From the NCBI GenBank assembly GCA_934371505.1, contig CAKRNW010000054.1, forward strand, positions 1 to 14,275: 14,275 bases of DNA, in the 5' to 3' direction. This document shows positions 6,531-13,267 of this stretch, piece after piece; positions within the stretch are counted from its first letter, which is position 1; the number at the start of each line of letters is the position of its first letter. This DNA comes from an uncultured Lachnospiraceae bacterium. GTDB lineage: Bacteria; Bacillota; Clostridia; Lachnospirales; Lachnospiraceae. Made by a program: the position numbers and the translations under genes. The notes beneath the pieces are model-generated. The model did no database searches, was not told where the DNA came from, and saw nothing but the letters and a program-made list of their open reading frames with translations.

Positions 6531-7724
6531 TTAGCGGTCAGGATATTCGGTTTCCACAAACTTCCGCAAAGCGGGCAGGGAGCGCTCCACCTTCTCTGTG
6601 TCAATGCAGTATGCCATACGGAAATAGCCCGGTACGCCGAAGGAGTCACTGGGCACCAGGACTAAATCGTATTTCAGCGCTTTTTTGCAGAATGCCACCG
6701 CATCCTCCTCCAATGCTTTCGGGAAGATGTAGAAGGTTCCGCCGGGTTTGATGACCTGAAAACCGAGAGCAGTCAATTCCTTATATAAAATGTTCATGTT
6801 GGTCTCATAAACACGGAGATCAGAGGTTAAGTCTAAATTTTCTGCCACGGCAAGCTGGATCAGGGATGCGGGGCAGTTATGTCCCGTTCCTCTGGAAATC
6901 TGGCTGCACATGGGCACGATGTATTCTGCATCCTCGCATGCCGGGTTCACTGCCACATAACCGATACGTTCACCGGGCAGGGACAGGGATTTGGAGAAAG
7001 AGTAGCAGGTCAGGGTATGGGGATAAAAGCTTGCCGGATAGGGAGAATCCACGCCGTCAAACACAATTTCCCGGTAAGGCTCATCGGAAATCAGGAAAAT
7101 GGTATGTCCGTAAGCCTTGGATTTCTCTGTGAGCAGATCTGCCAGCTTCTGGATGGTTGCTGTGGAGTACACAATACCGCTGGGATTGTTGGGGGTATTG
7201 ATTAGCACCGCTTTCACCTTGTCCGTCAGCATCTCCTCAAATGCAGCGAAGTTAATCTGGAAAGAGGTGGTGTCTGCAGGAACAACCTTTAACACTGCCC
7301 CGGTCAGATCAATGTAGGGATGATATTCCGGGAAGAAGGGGGCAAAGGTCAGTACCTCGTCTCCAGGTTCCGCCACACAGCGCACAGCATGGGCAATGGC
7401 ACCGGCCGCTCCGCTGGTCATAAAAATGTGATTGCCGGTGTAGTTCATGCCAAACCGCTTATTTAAGGAGACGGCAACTTTATCCCTCACCTCAGGAATA
7501 CCAAAGCTCTGGCTGTAGCCATGAAGTTCCATGGGATTTTTCTCCTGAAGCATCTGAAGCATAGTGTCCGTTACCTTACGGGGCACCGGTACAGAAGGGT
7601 TGCCCAGGCTGTAATCAAACACGTTCTCATAGCCGATTTCCTTTCCTCTGGCGGTTGCAGCCTCTGACAACTGACGGATTACCGACTTTGCCTTCAGCAT
7701 TTCTTTGTATTTCTGTACTACCAT
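6531..7724 (-). CDS. PLP-dependent aminotransferase, class I/II (AspC-like)
   Basis: Fold-type I aminotransferase that moves an amino group between an amino acid and a 2-oxo acid; the substrate cannot be read from sequence. The 397-residue product has normal length. Visible residues are SGAAGAI (104-110) for the PLP phosphate, Phe130/Phe131 near the ring, the signature NTPNNPSG (176-183), Asp214 and Tyr217 in SDEPYREIVFDG, the Schiff-base Lys245 in SFSKSLSLPGERIGY, Arg253, and Arg369 in GYFRMAYC for the substrate carboxylate. Family members of this type are often annotated as aspartate or aromatic aminotransferases. Start ATG 7724 has AGAGG 8 bases upstream. It lies 45 bases after glpK with no terminator between them, but no metabolic link to glycerol is evident; it may simply share the transcript. 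Confidence 0.93.
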   Translation of the reverse strand: MVVQKYKEMLKAKSVIRQLSEAATARGKEIGYENVFDYSLGNPSVPVPRKVTDTMLQMLQEKNPMELHGYSQSFGIPEVRDKVAVSLNKRFGMNYTGNHIFMTSGAAGAIAHAVRCVAEPGDEVLTFAPFFPEYHPYIDLTGAVLKVVPADTTSFQINFAAFEEMLTDKVKAVLINTPNNPSGIVYSTATIQKLADLLTEKSKAYGHTIFLISDEPYREIVFDGVDSPYPASFYPHTLTCYSFSKSLSLPGERIGYVAVNPACEDAEYIVPMCSQISRGTGHNCPASLIQLAVAENLDLTSDLRVYETNMNILYKELTALGFQVIKPGGTFYIFPKALEEDAVAFCKKALKYDLVLVPSDSFGVPGYFRMAYCIDTEKVERSLPALRKFVETEYPDR

Positions 7725-7769
7725 AACGTAACCTCTTTCCTTTTTCTTTCCATCTTTTTCCTGCGTCCT

Positions 7770-9281
7770 TTATTCTTCATCCCCGGCATCATACTCAGCA
7801 TAGGCAAGGGCACATTTCACTGCCCGTTTCCAGCCTTTCAGAAGTTTCTTTCTGGTTTCCTCCTCCATGTCCGCTTCAAAGGTGCGCCCCAGCTGCCAGT
7901 TGGCACGGATTTCCTCCTGATCCTTCCAGAATTCCACTGCCAGTCCTGCCAGATACGCTGCTCCCAATGCCGTGGTCTCTATGCATTTCGGGCGCCTCGC
8001 TGTGGCTCCCAGAATGCCTGCCTGGAATTTCATCAGGAAATTGTTGGCGCTGGCACCGCCATCTACTTTCAGTTCCCGGACATCCATTCCCGTATCCTCT
8101 TCCATGGCCTTCAGCACATCGTAGGTCTGATAGGCAATGGACTCCAGGGTTGCCCGGATGAAATGTTCTTTTTTGCATCCCCGGGTAATGCCCACCACCG
8201 TTCCTCTGGCGTAAGGGTTCCAGTAGGGTGCTCCCATGCCTGCAAAGGCGGGAACGATATAGACACCATTAGTGTCCCACACTTCATCTGCATATTCCTC
8301 GGACTGGGCGGCAGTCTTTACCATACGCATGCCGTCCCGCAGCCACTGAATGGAGGCTCCTGCCACAAACACGCTGCCCTCCAGGGCATAACACACCTGA
8401 TCTCCGGTGCTGGCTGCCAGTGTGGTCAGCAGTCCATGCCTGGACTGGATGGGCTTTTCCCCGGTATTCATCAGCAAAAAGCAGCCGGTTCCATAGGTAT
8501 TTTTCACTTCGCCGGGGTCAAAGCAGCACTGTCCAAACAATGCTGCCTGCTGGTCACCTGCCGCTCCTGCGATGGGAATTCTTCCACCTAAGACGGAGAA
8601 ATCCGTGTACCCATAGATACAACTGGAAGGCTTTACCTGGGGCAGCATGCAGTCCGGGATGCGGAGACGTTTCAGAATTTCTTCGTCCCACTTCCGGTTA
8701 TAAATATCAAAGAGCATCGTGCGGGAGGCGTTGGTGTAGTCTGTCACATGGACAGCACCGCCTGTGAGTTTCCAGATCAGCCAGGTGTCTACTGTGCCGA
8801 AAAGCAGTTCTCCCTTTTCTGCTTTTTCTCTTGCACCTTCCACATTGTCCAGAATCCAGGCAATTTTGGTGGCAGAAAAATAGGCATCGGGAATGAGTCC
8901 GGTCTTCCTGCGGATGACCTGGTCAAAACCGTCCTCTTTCAGCTGTTCCACCATCTCTGCAGTACGGCGGCACTGCCATACAATGGCATTGTATACCGGT
9001 TCTCCCGTGACACGATCCCACACGATAGTGGTTTCGCGCTGATTGGTAATGCCGATTGCGGCGATGTCCCGGGGCTTTGCACCGGACACTGCCATGGCCT
9101 CCATGGCCACCGCCAGCTGGGAAGACCAGATTTCCATTGGATTGTGCTCCACCCAGCCGGGCTGGGGATAAATCTGGTCGAACTCCTTCTGGGCAATACT
9201 GCAGATCTTGCCACTTTTATCAAACAGGATACACCGGGAACTGGTGGTACCCTGGTCTAATGCCATGATATAGGTTTCCAT
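7770..9281 (-). CDS. glpK: Glycerol kinase
   Basis: Phosphorylates glycerol with ATP to sn-glycerol-3-phosphate, trapping it in the cytoplasm. The 503-residue FGGY kinase is full length. Motifs seen are the phosphate loop ALDQGTTSSR (7-16), NQRETT (80-85) and Tyr134 for glycerol contacts, catalytic-type Asp243 in AGDQQAALFGQ (241-251), NTYGTGCFLLMNTG (261-274), and the nucleotide motifs VDGGASANNFLM and TALGAAYLAG near the C-terminus. In B. subtilis GlpK the activation loop carries a phosphorylatable His230 in a DYHFFG-type motif; the aligned stretch here is DFSVLG, with Ser229 instead. GGGAGGG lies about 8 bases before ATG 9281, and the start is 3 bases after the DUF1667 stop, so translation is probably coupled. 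No glycerol facilitator gene (glpF) occurs in the window. Confidence 0.97.
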   Translation of the reverse strand: METYIMALDQGTTSSRCILFDKSGKICSIAQKEFDQIYPQPGWVEHNPMEIWSSQLAVAMEAMAVSGAKPRDIAAIGITNQRETTIVWDRVTGEPVYNAIVWQCRRTAEMVEQLKEDGFDQVIRRKTGLIPDAYFSATKIAWILDNVEGAREKAEKGELLFGTVDTWLIWKLTGGAVHVTDYTNASRTMLFDIYNRKWDEEILKRLRIPDCMLPQVKPSSCIYGYTDFSVLGGRIPIAGAAGDQQAALFGQCCFDPGEVKNTYGTGCFLLMNTGEKPIQSRHGLLTTLAASTGDQVCYALEGSVFVAGASIQWLRDGMRMVKTAAQSEEYADEVWDTNGVYIVPAFAGMGAPYWNPYARGTVVGITRGCKKEHFIRATLESIAYQTYDVLKAMEEDTGMDVRELKVDGGASANNFLMKFQAGILGATARRPKCIETTALGAAYLAGLAVEFWKDQEEIRANWQLGRTFEADMEEETRKKLLKGWKRAVKCALAYAEYDAGDEE

Positions 9282-9284
9282 AGG

Positions 9285-9650
9285 CTATACCCTCCCTATC
9301 GTCTTCGTTGCAATCATGTTGATACCGGTTCCGCATACATCCTTTAACACCACATCTCCCACATGAACCGGCGCGGGAAGCTCCACATCCTTTAAAGCCC
9401 GGATGCAGTCCCGGATTTTATCCTTGGGAATGTCCGATGCGGTTTTGACGGATACCACGGGAAGTTCTCCCCCTGTGACGCGCACCAGGCTGGTGACGAT
9501 TCTTCTGGGGTCTGTCAGTTCCTTGGTGACATAATCCGCACCTCTGGGACAAGTGTTTCCTGTGATGGCTTTCATCTCTGTTCCATCCAGTTCCACGGTC
9601 ACGTTACACCCCAGCGGGCATCCGATACAGACAAATTCTCTTTTTTCCAT
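9285..9650 (-). CDS. DUF1667 small iron-sulfur protein of the glycerol oxidoreductase
   Basis: Predicted small [4Fe-4S] subunit of the GlpA-like oxidoreductase; its exact role is not established to my knowledge. The 121-residue product (from ATG 9650) shows Cys8, Cys11, Cys15 and Cys34 in CIGCPLGC...GNTCPRG, a CX2CX3CX18C pattern like the N-terminal cluster of molybdopterin oxidoreductases, but without a molybdenum domain. The rest (RRIVTSLVRVTGGELPVVSVK, then PKDKIRDCIRAL) matches DUF1667 as I remember it. GTG codons at 9659 and 9653 are alternative starts; GTG 9653 is 7 bases from the ribosome site, while ATG 9650 is 10. I prefer the ATG. The ribosome site lies inside the end of the upstream oxidoreductase gene. 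It stands between that gene and glpK. Confidence 0.9.
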   Translation of the reverse strand: MEKREFVCIGCPLGCNVTVELDGTEMKAITGNTCPRGADYVTKELTDPRRIVTSLVRVTGGELPVVSVKTASDIPKDKIRDCIRALKDVELPAPVHVGDVVLKDVCGTGINMIATKTIGRV

Positions 9651-9655
9651 CACGG

Positions 9656-10939
9656 TCACGCCTCCCCTTCCTGTGTACGAATTTCAATGGTAATCTCAGA
9701 CAAATCGGGAATCTGTTCCAAATCTGCCTTTTTGAGAATCACCTGTTCCATCTCGCCGGGGGCAAGCACTTTTTTCTTCAATGCCATCCGTTGTTTTTCC
9801 CCGCAGGAAACCACAATCTGGGCATTTTGGTATACATTGCCCACACGGAAACGCACAATCTGCAGCGGCTCCATATGGGATACCCGCAGACTGGAGGGCA
9901 CGGTGTAGCGCACACCGTTGATGGCTTTAATCTGCACGGATTCGCCCTCGTCCGTATCCTCCCCTGCCTGTAAATAGTGGGCGGCATGTTTCCCCGCAAG
10001 GGTTGCCTCCTCGGATACATAATCCACCAGATCATGGACATGGAGGACATTGCCGCAGGCAAAAACACCGGGAACATCGGTTTCCAGACTCTCATTCACC
10101 AACGGTCCATTGGTCACCGGGTTCATCGCCACGCCCAGGTTGCCGGAAAGTTCATTTTCGGGAATGAGTCCGCAGGAAAGAAGTAAGGTATCGCAGGGGA
10201 TTTCCTCCTCGGTGCCGGGAATGGGTTTGGAATGTTCATCCACCTGGGCGATGGTGACGCTCTCCACCCGTTTCTTTCCTTTAATATCTACAACGGTGTG
10301 GCTGAGTTTCAAGGGAATCCCGAAATCATCCAGACACTGTACAATATTTCGCTTTAAGCCGCCGGAGTAGGGCATCAGTTCTGCCACAACCTTGACTTTG
10401 GCTCCCTCTAAGGTCATACGCCGTGCCATAATCAGTCCGATATCACCGGAACCTAAAATCACCACTTCTTTTCCCGGCATGCGGCCTTCCATGTTTACAT
10501 AACGCTGGGCGGTTCCTGCGGAATAAATGCCTGCGGGACGATAGCCGGGGATATTTAACGCACCGCGGGAACGCTCCCTGCATCCCATGGCCAGCACGAC
10601 TGCTTTTGCCTCCATGGTATAAAGTCCGTCCTCCCGGTTCATCACGGTGACATATTTGGTCTCCCCCTGGGCGGTCAGATCCACCACCATGGTGTTTAAC
10701 ACATAGGGAATTTCCAGTTCTGCTGCCTGTCTGACATAGCGGTCTGCATACTCCGGTCCGGTCAGTTCCTCCTTGAAGGTATGAAGTCCGAATCCGTTAT
10801 GAATACACTGGTTGAGGATTCCGCCCAGACGGGCATCCCTCTCTACAATTACTAAATCATTGATCCCTGCCTTTTTCGCTGCAATCGCTGCTGCCAGTCC
10901 TGCGGGACCACCACCGATAATCACTAAGTCCTTTTTCAT
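9656..10939 (-). CDS. FAD/pyridine-nucleotide oxidoreductase partner of GlpA-like protein
   Basis: Class of pyridine nucleotide-disulfide-type flavoproteins (related to HcnB, opine oxidase and sarcosine oxidase flavin subunits), probably passing electrons between the GlpA-like flavin and NAD(P) or another carrier. The 427-residue product has an FAD Rossmann motif VIIGGGPAGLAAA (6-18), a second dinucleotide motif VVILGSGDIGLIMARR (159-174) and the C-terminal FAD motif TDVPGVFACGN (287-297). Cys45 (LNQCIHNGFG) and Cys120 (AMGCRERSRG) sit in blocks typical of this group. It is not a CxxxxC disulfide reductase by sight. ATG 10939 has AGGA 5 bases upstream and begins exactly at the Rossmann strand; a longer in-frame reading from 10996 would translate hairpin sequence and is rejected. 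The stop overlaps the start zone of the DUF1667 gene. Substrate and electron acceptor are inferred from context. Confidence 0.92.
   Translation of the reverse strand: MKKDLVIIGGGPAGLAAAIAAKKAGINDLVIVERDARLGGILNQCIHNGFGLHTFKEELTGPEYADRYVRQAAELEIPYVLNTMVVDLTAQGETKYVTVMNREDGLYTMEAKAVVLAMGCRERSRGALNIPGYRPAGIYSAGTAQRYVNMEGRMPGKEVVILGSGDIGLIMARRMTLEGAKVKVVAELMPYSGGLKRNIVQCLDDFGIPLKLSHTVVDIKGKKRVESVTIAQVDEHSKPIPGTEEEIPCDTLLLSCGLIPENELSGNLGVAMNPVTNGPLVNESLETDVPGVFACGNVLHVHDLVDYVSEEATLAGKHAAHYLQAGEDTDEGESVQIKAINGVRYTVPSSLRVSHMEPLQIVRFRVGNVYQNAQIVVSCGEKQRMALKKKVLAPGEMEQVILKKADLEQIPDLSEITIEIRTQEGEA
9661..9667 (-). promoter_or_regulatory. Ribosome binding site for the DUF1667 gene, inside the upstream gene
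   Basis: GGGGAGG within the last codons of the FAD oxidoreductase gene, 10 bases before ATG 9650 and 7 before GTG 9653. It rules out GTG 9659 (1 base away) and implies translational coupling across the stop codon at 9656-9658. Confidence 0.6.
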
Positions 10940-10954
10940 ATCTGTCCTCATTTC

Positions 10955-11038
10955 TGCGCACGTTTTTTGCGCATACCGAGTTTGTGTCAAGCGCACGCGG
11001 ACACAAATCTCGTGATTGAAAAATCTTATTTTTCAATC
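10955..11038 (-). repeat. Three consecutive inverted repeats between GlpA-like and FAD oxidoreductase genes
   Basis: The gap holds three adjacent hairpins. One has arms 10955-10960/10968-10973 (TGCGCA twice, 7-base loop). One has arms 10977-10988/11000-11012 (CGAG-TTTGTGTC against GACACAAA-CTCG with one bulge, 11-base loop). One has arms 11014-11024/11028-11038 (GATTGAAAAAT perfectly inverted, CTT loop) and touches the stop codon of the GlpA-like gene. None has a following U run on the minus strand, so none is an ordinary terminator. Possible roles are mRNA stability or segmental decay control, or a dispersed palindromic repeat. The structure is certain; the role is not. Confidence 0.6.
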
Positions 11039-12475
11039 TTATACCGTATCCTTATCATAGCCTGTGAGAAATTCAGAGCCCTTGTCATTTTTGGTAATCT
11101 GCGCCACATCCACATCCAGCTCCCGTGCCAGAATCTCCACAGTTTTCGGGGAACAGAAGCCTGCCTGACATCGTCCCATTCCTGCTCTGGTGCGGCGCTT
11201 GATGCCGTCTAAGGTGGTGGCACCTAAGGGTCTGTGGATGGCGTCCATAATCTCCCCCTCGGTGACTAACTCACAGCGGCACACCACGTTGGCATAGAGG
11301 GGATTTTCCTTAATGAGTCGGGCACGTTCTTCTGCGTCTGCCAGTGCCATGCTGGGAATTCCCTTCCGGGTGGCGATAACGTTTTCTTTTTTCTTCGGCT
11401 GTAACTTCTCTGCTACGATGGCTGCCACATGCTTCCCTAAAGCAGGGGCACAGGTGAGTCCCGGAGACTCAATACCTGCCGCATCGATAAAGCCCGGTGC
11501 ATCCTTCGCCTCTCCGATGATGAAGTCGCCTTTTTCCTCATGGGCACGCAGTCCTGCAAAAGAGGTAATAATCTGGCGTCCGGGAAGGGTGGTCACGCTG
11601 AGGGCTGCCCGTTTCAGCACATCTTCTAATCCCTCTCGGGTGGTGTTGACTGCCTCCTCGTCCTCCACATCCACAGCGGTAGGACCTACCAGAAGGTTTC
11701 CGTGTACAGTGGGGGTTACGAGAACGCCTTTACCGTAAGCGGTGGGCAGCTGGAAAATAGTGGAATGTACGAAACCGCCCACTTTTTTATCCATGAGACA
11801 ATACTCGCCCTTTCGGGGGATGATGTGAATCTTGTCTGCGCTCACCATATTATGGAATACACCGGCATGAACGCCTGCAGCGTTGATGACCAATTTCGTA
11901 TGGAACGCTCCCTGACTGGTTATAAGACAATAACCTGTTTCCTCTTTCTGAATGTCTGTTACTTCCGTATTTAAGTGGAATTCCACGCCGTTGACCGCCG
12001 CGTTTTCTGCCAGGGCAATGGTGAGGTTAAAGGGGCAGACAATGCCGCCGGTGGGTGCGTAAAGTGCCGCTGCCGCATTGTCGGAGATGTTTGGCTCCAT
12101 TTCCTTTAACTTTTCTTTTTCCACGATCCGGATGCCTTCCACGCCGTTGGCTATCCCCTGTTCGTATAGTTTCTGCAGCTTGGGACGGTCTGCCTCATCA
12201 AAGCATAATACCAGAGAACCGTTCTGCTTATAGGGAAAGTCCAGTTCCTTGGACAATTCCGGCATGATGCGGCTGCCTTCAATATTCAGTTTTGCTTTAA
12301 GGGTGCCGGGTTTGGCATCAAATCCGGCGTGGGCAATCCCACTGTTGGCCTTGGAAGTCCCTTCACATACATCGGATGCCCGCTCCAGCACTGCCACCTT
12401 CAGCTCATACCGGGATAACTCCCTGGCAATGGCATTCCCGGTCACTCCCGCACCGATAACCACTACATCATACAT
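11039..12475 (-). CDS. GlpA-like FAD dehydrogenase with BFD-type [2Fe-2S] domain
   Basis: Probable anaerobic glycerol-3-phosphate dehydrogenase (to dihydroxyacetone phosphate) of the GlpA/LhgO (COG0579) flavoprotein group. The 478-residue product begins with VVIGAGVTGNAIARELSRY (4-22), the FAD Rossmann site, followed by VLERASDVCEGTSKANSGIAHAG, a DAO-family FAD-contacting block. INAAGVHA and the C-terminal FAD motif GIESPGLTCAPALGKHVA follow. The last 80 residues form a BFD-like module with Cys399, Cys401, Cys436 and Cys441 (CRC...CQAGFC), expected to bind [2Fe-2S] as in E. coli GlpA. AAGGAGG lies about 6 bases before ATG 12475. Linkage to glpK supports glycerol-3-phosphate as substrate over 2-hydroxyglutarate, but sequence alone does not prove it. 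Confidence 0.9.
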   Translation of the reverse strand: MYDVVVIGAGVTGNAIARELSRYELKVAVLERASDVCEGTSKANSGIAHAGFDAKPGTLKAKLNIEGSRIMPELSKELDFPYKQNGSLVLCFDEADRPKLQKLYEQGIANGVEGIRIVEKEKLKEMEPNISDNAAAALYAPTGGIVCPFNLTIALAENAAVNGVEFHLNTEVTDIQKEETGYCLITSQGAFHTKLVINAAGVHAGVFHNMVSADKIHIIPRKGEYCLMDKKVGGFVHSTIFQLPTAYGKGVLVTPTVHGNLLVGPTAVDVEDEEAVNTTREGLEDVLKRAALSVTTLPGRQIITSFAGLRAHEEKGDFIIGEAKDAPGFIDAAGIESPGLTCAPALGKHVAAIVAEKLQPKKKENVIATRKGIPSMALADAEERARLIKENPLYANVVCRCELVTEGEIMDAIHRPLGATTLDGIKRRTRAGMGRCQAGFCSPKTVEILARELDVDVAQITKNDKGSEFLTGYDKDTV

Positions 12476-12489
12476 ACAAATCCTCCTTG

Positions 12490-12539
12490 TTTTTCCGAAG
12501 GAAAAATCCGAGTCCCATGGCGAGGAGAGGATTTTCCTC
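12490..12539 (-). promoter_or_regulatory. Overlapping hairpins ahead of the GlpA-like gene
   Basis: In the 68-base gap a perfect 7-bp hairpin (12490-12496/12500-12506, GAA loop) shares its arm with a longer-range pairing (12500-12509 with 12529-12537, one bulge). A third small hairpin GAGGA/TCCTC lies at 12527-12539. The first two cannot form together, an attenuator-like layout just before the ribosome site. No U run follows either. The sequence is purine/pyrimidine-skewed, so chance pairing is a real possibility. Confidence 0.35.
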
Positions 12540-12543
12540 CTTT

Positions 12544-13233
12544 TTATACCTCTTCCAGATAGTGTACGCCCTCAATCTGGCTGAATTCCGATAAGATTTC
12601 TCCATGTGCTCTGCGCTTCTTCAAATCCAGCATGACAATAACAATAATGTCTGAGCCTTTGAGCGCTTTATCCCTCCTTTTCTCAATGGAGGTAATTTCG
12701 TACCCGCATCCATTGATGTGGTCGTAAATTCCCCGCGTCCTGGATTTTTCTATTTCCAGATAAAGTCCGATATAACGGTTGTGCTGTTCCTGCACGCGGC
12801 TGATTTCCGCTGCGCAAAACACGGTGACCAGAATTAAAACAAACGTAAGAAGTCCAATTTCCAGCATGCCGGCACCAAGAATAATGCCCAGTGATGCGGA
12901 TGCCCACAGACCTGCGGCGGTGGTCAGTCCACGCACCTGGTTTTTCCCGGTAATCATAATGGTGCCCACTCCCAGGAATCCGATGCCGCCTACAACGCCG
13001 GCGGGAATCCGGCTTAAATCCACCCCGGGGTTGATGATTCCCAAATAAATATTTACCACAGTAGATGCCGCCGCACCGAGACAGACCAGCGCAAAGGTAC
13101 GCATGCCTGCCGGGTGATGTTTGGTGGCTCGCTCCAGACCAATGAGTCCGCCCAAAACCGTGGCGAGAATCAGGCGGAGTGCGATTGCTCCTGTGGTAAA
13201 TCCTGCATAATATTGACTTAGTTCTGCTAACAT
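12544..13233 (-). CDS. MgtC/SapB family membrane protein
   Basis: Inner-membrane protein of the MgtC/SapB family; homologues are linked to growth in low magnesium and, in some pathogens, modulate the F-type ATP synthase. The molecular role here is unknown. The 229-residue product has hydrophobic segments near 12-32, 45-66, 78-95 and 103-142. It carries the family signatures GGLIGLERATKHHPAGMRTFALVCLGAA (from 28, shown in full only by position and first residues) and GVVGGIGFLGVGTIM (79-93). A soluble ACT-like C-terminal part follows (about 145-229). Start ATG 13233 is preceded by GGGAGGAG. It lies 34 bases after the LacI-family gene and 68 before the GlpA-like gene, so it is placed as a member of the glycerol locus. 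Confidence 0.93.
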   Translation of the reverse strand: MLAELSQYYAGFTTGAIALRLILATVLGGLIGLERATKHHPAGMRTFALVCLGAAASTVVNIYLGIINPGVDLSRIPAGVVGGIGFLGVGTIMITGKNQVRGLTTAAGLWASASLGIILGAGMLEIGLLTFVLILVTVFCAAEISRVQEQHNRYIGLYLEIEKSRTRGIYDHINGCGYEITSIEKRRDKALKGSDIIVIVMLDLKKRRAHGEILSEFSQIEGVHYLEEV

Positions 13234-13267
13234 TGTTGTCTCCTCCCAGATGTAATTTTTAAGAGAA

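Noticed and set aside
8748..9260. Plus-strand open frame of 170 codons.
   Set aside because: It is antisense to glpK, whose kinase motifs are continuous through this stretch.
9285..9650. CX2CX3C protein considered as a molybdopterin oxidoreductase fragment.
   Set aside because: It is a complete small gene between intact neighbours and matches the stand-alone DUF1667 type found with GlpA-like proteins; there is no sign of truncation.
10985..10990. Perfect TTGACA on the minus strand within the middle hairpin, as a promoter -35 box.
   Set aside because: No reasonable -10 box lies 16-18 bases downstream; the sequence there is an A run. The match is explained by the hairpin arm.
10940..10996. 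A 19-residue extension of the FAD oxidoreductase.
   Set aside because: It would translate the intergenic hairpins and lacks a good ribosome site; ATG 10939 begins just before the Rossmann motif.
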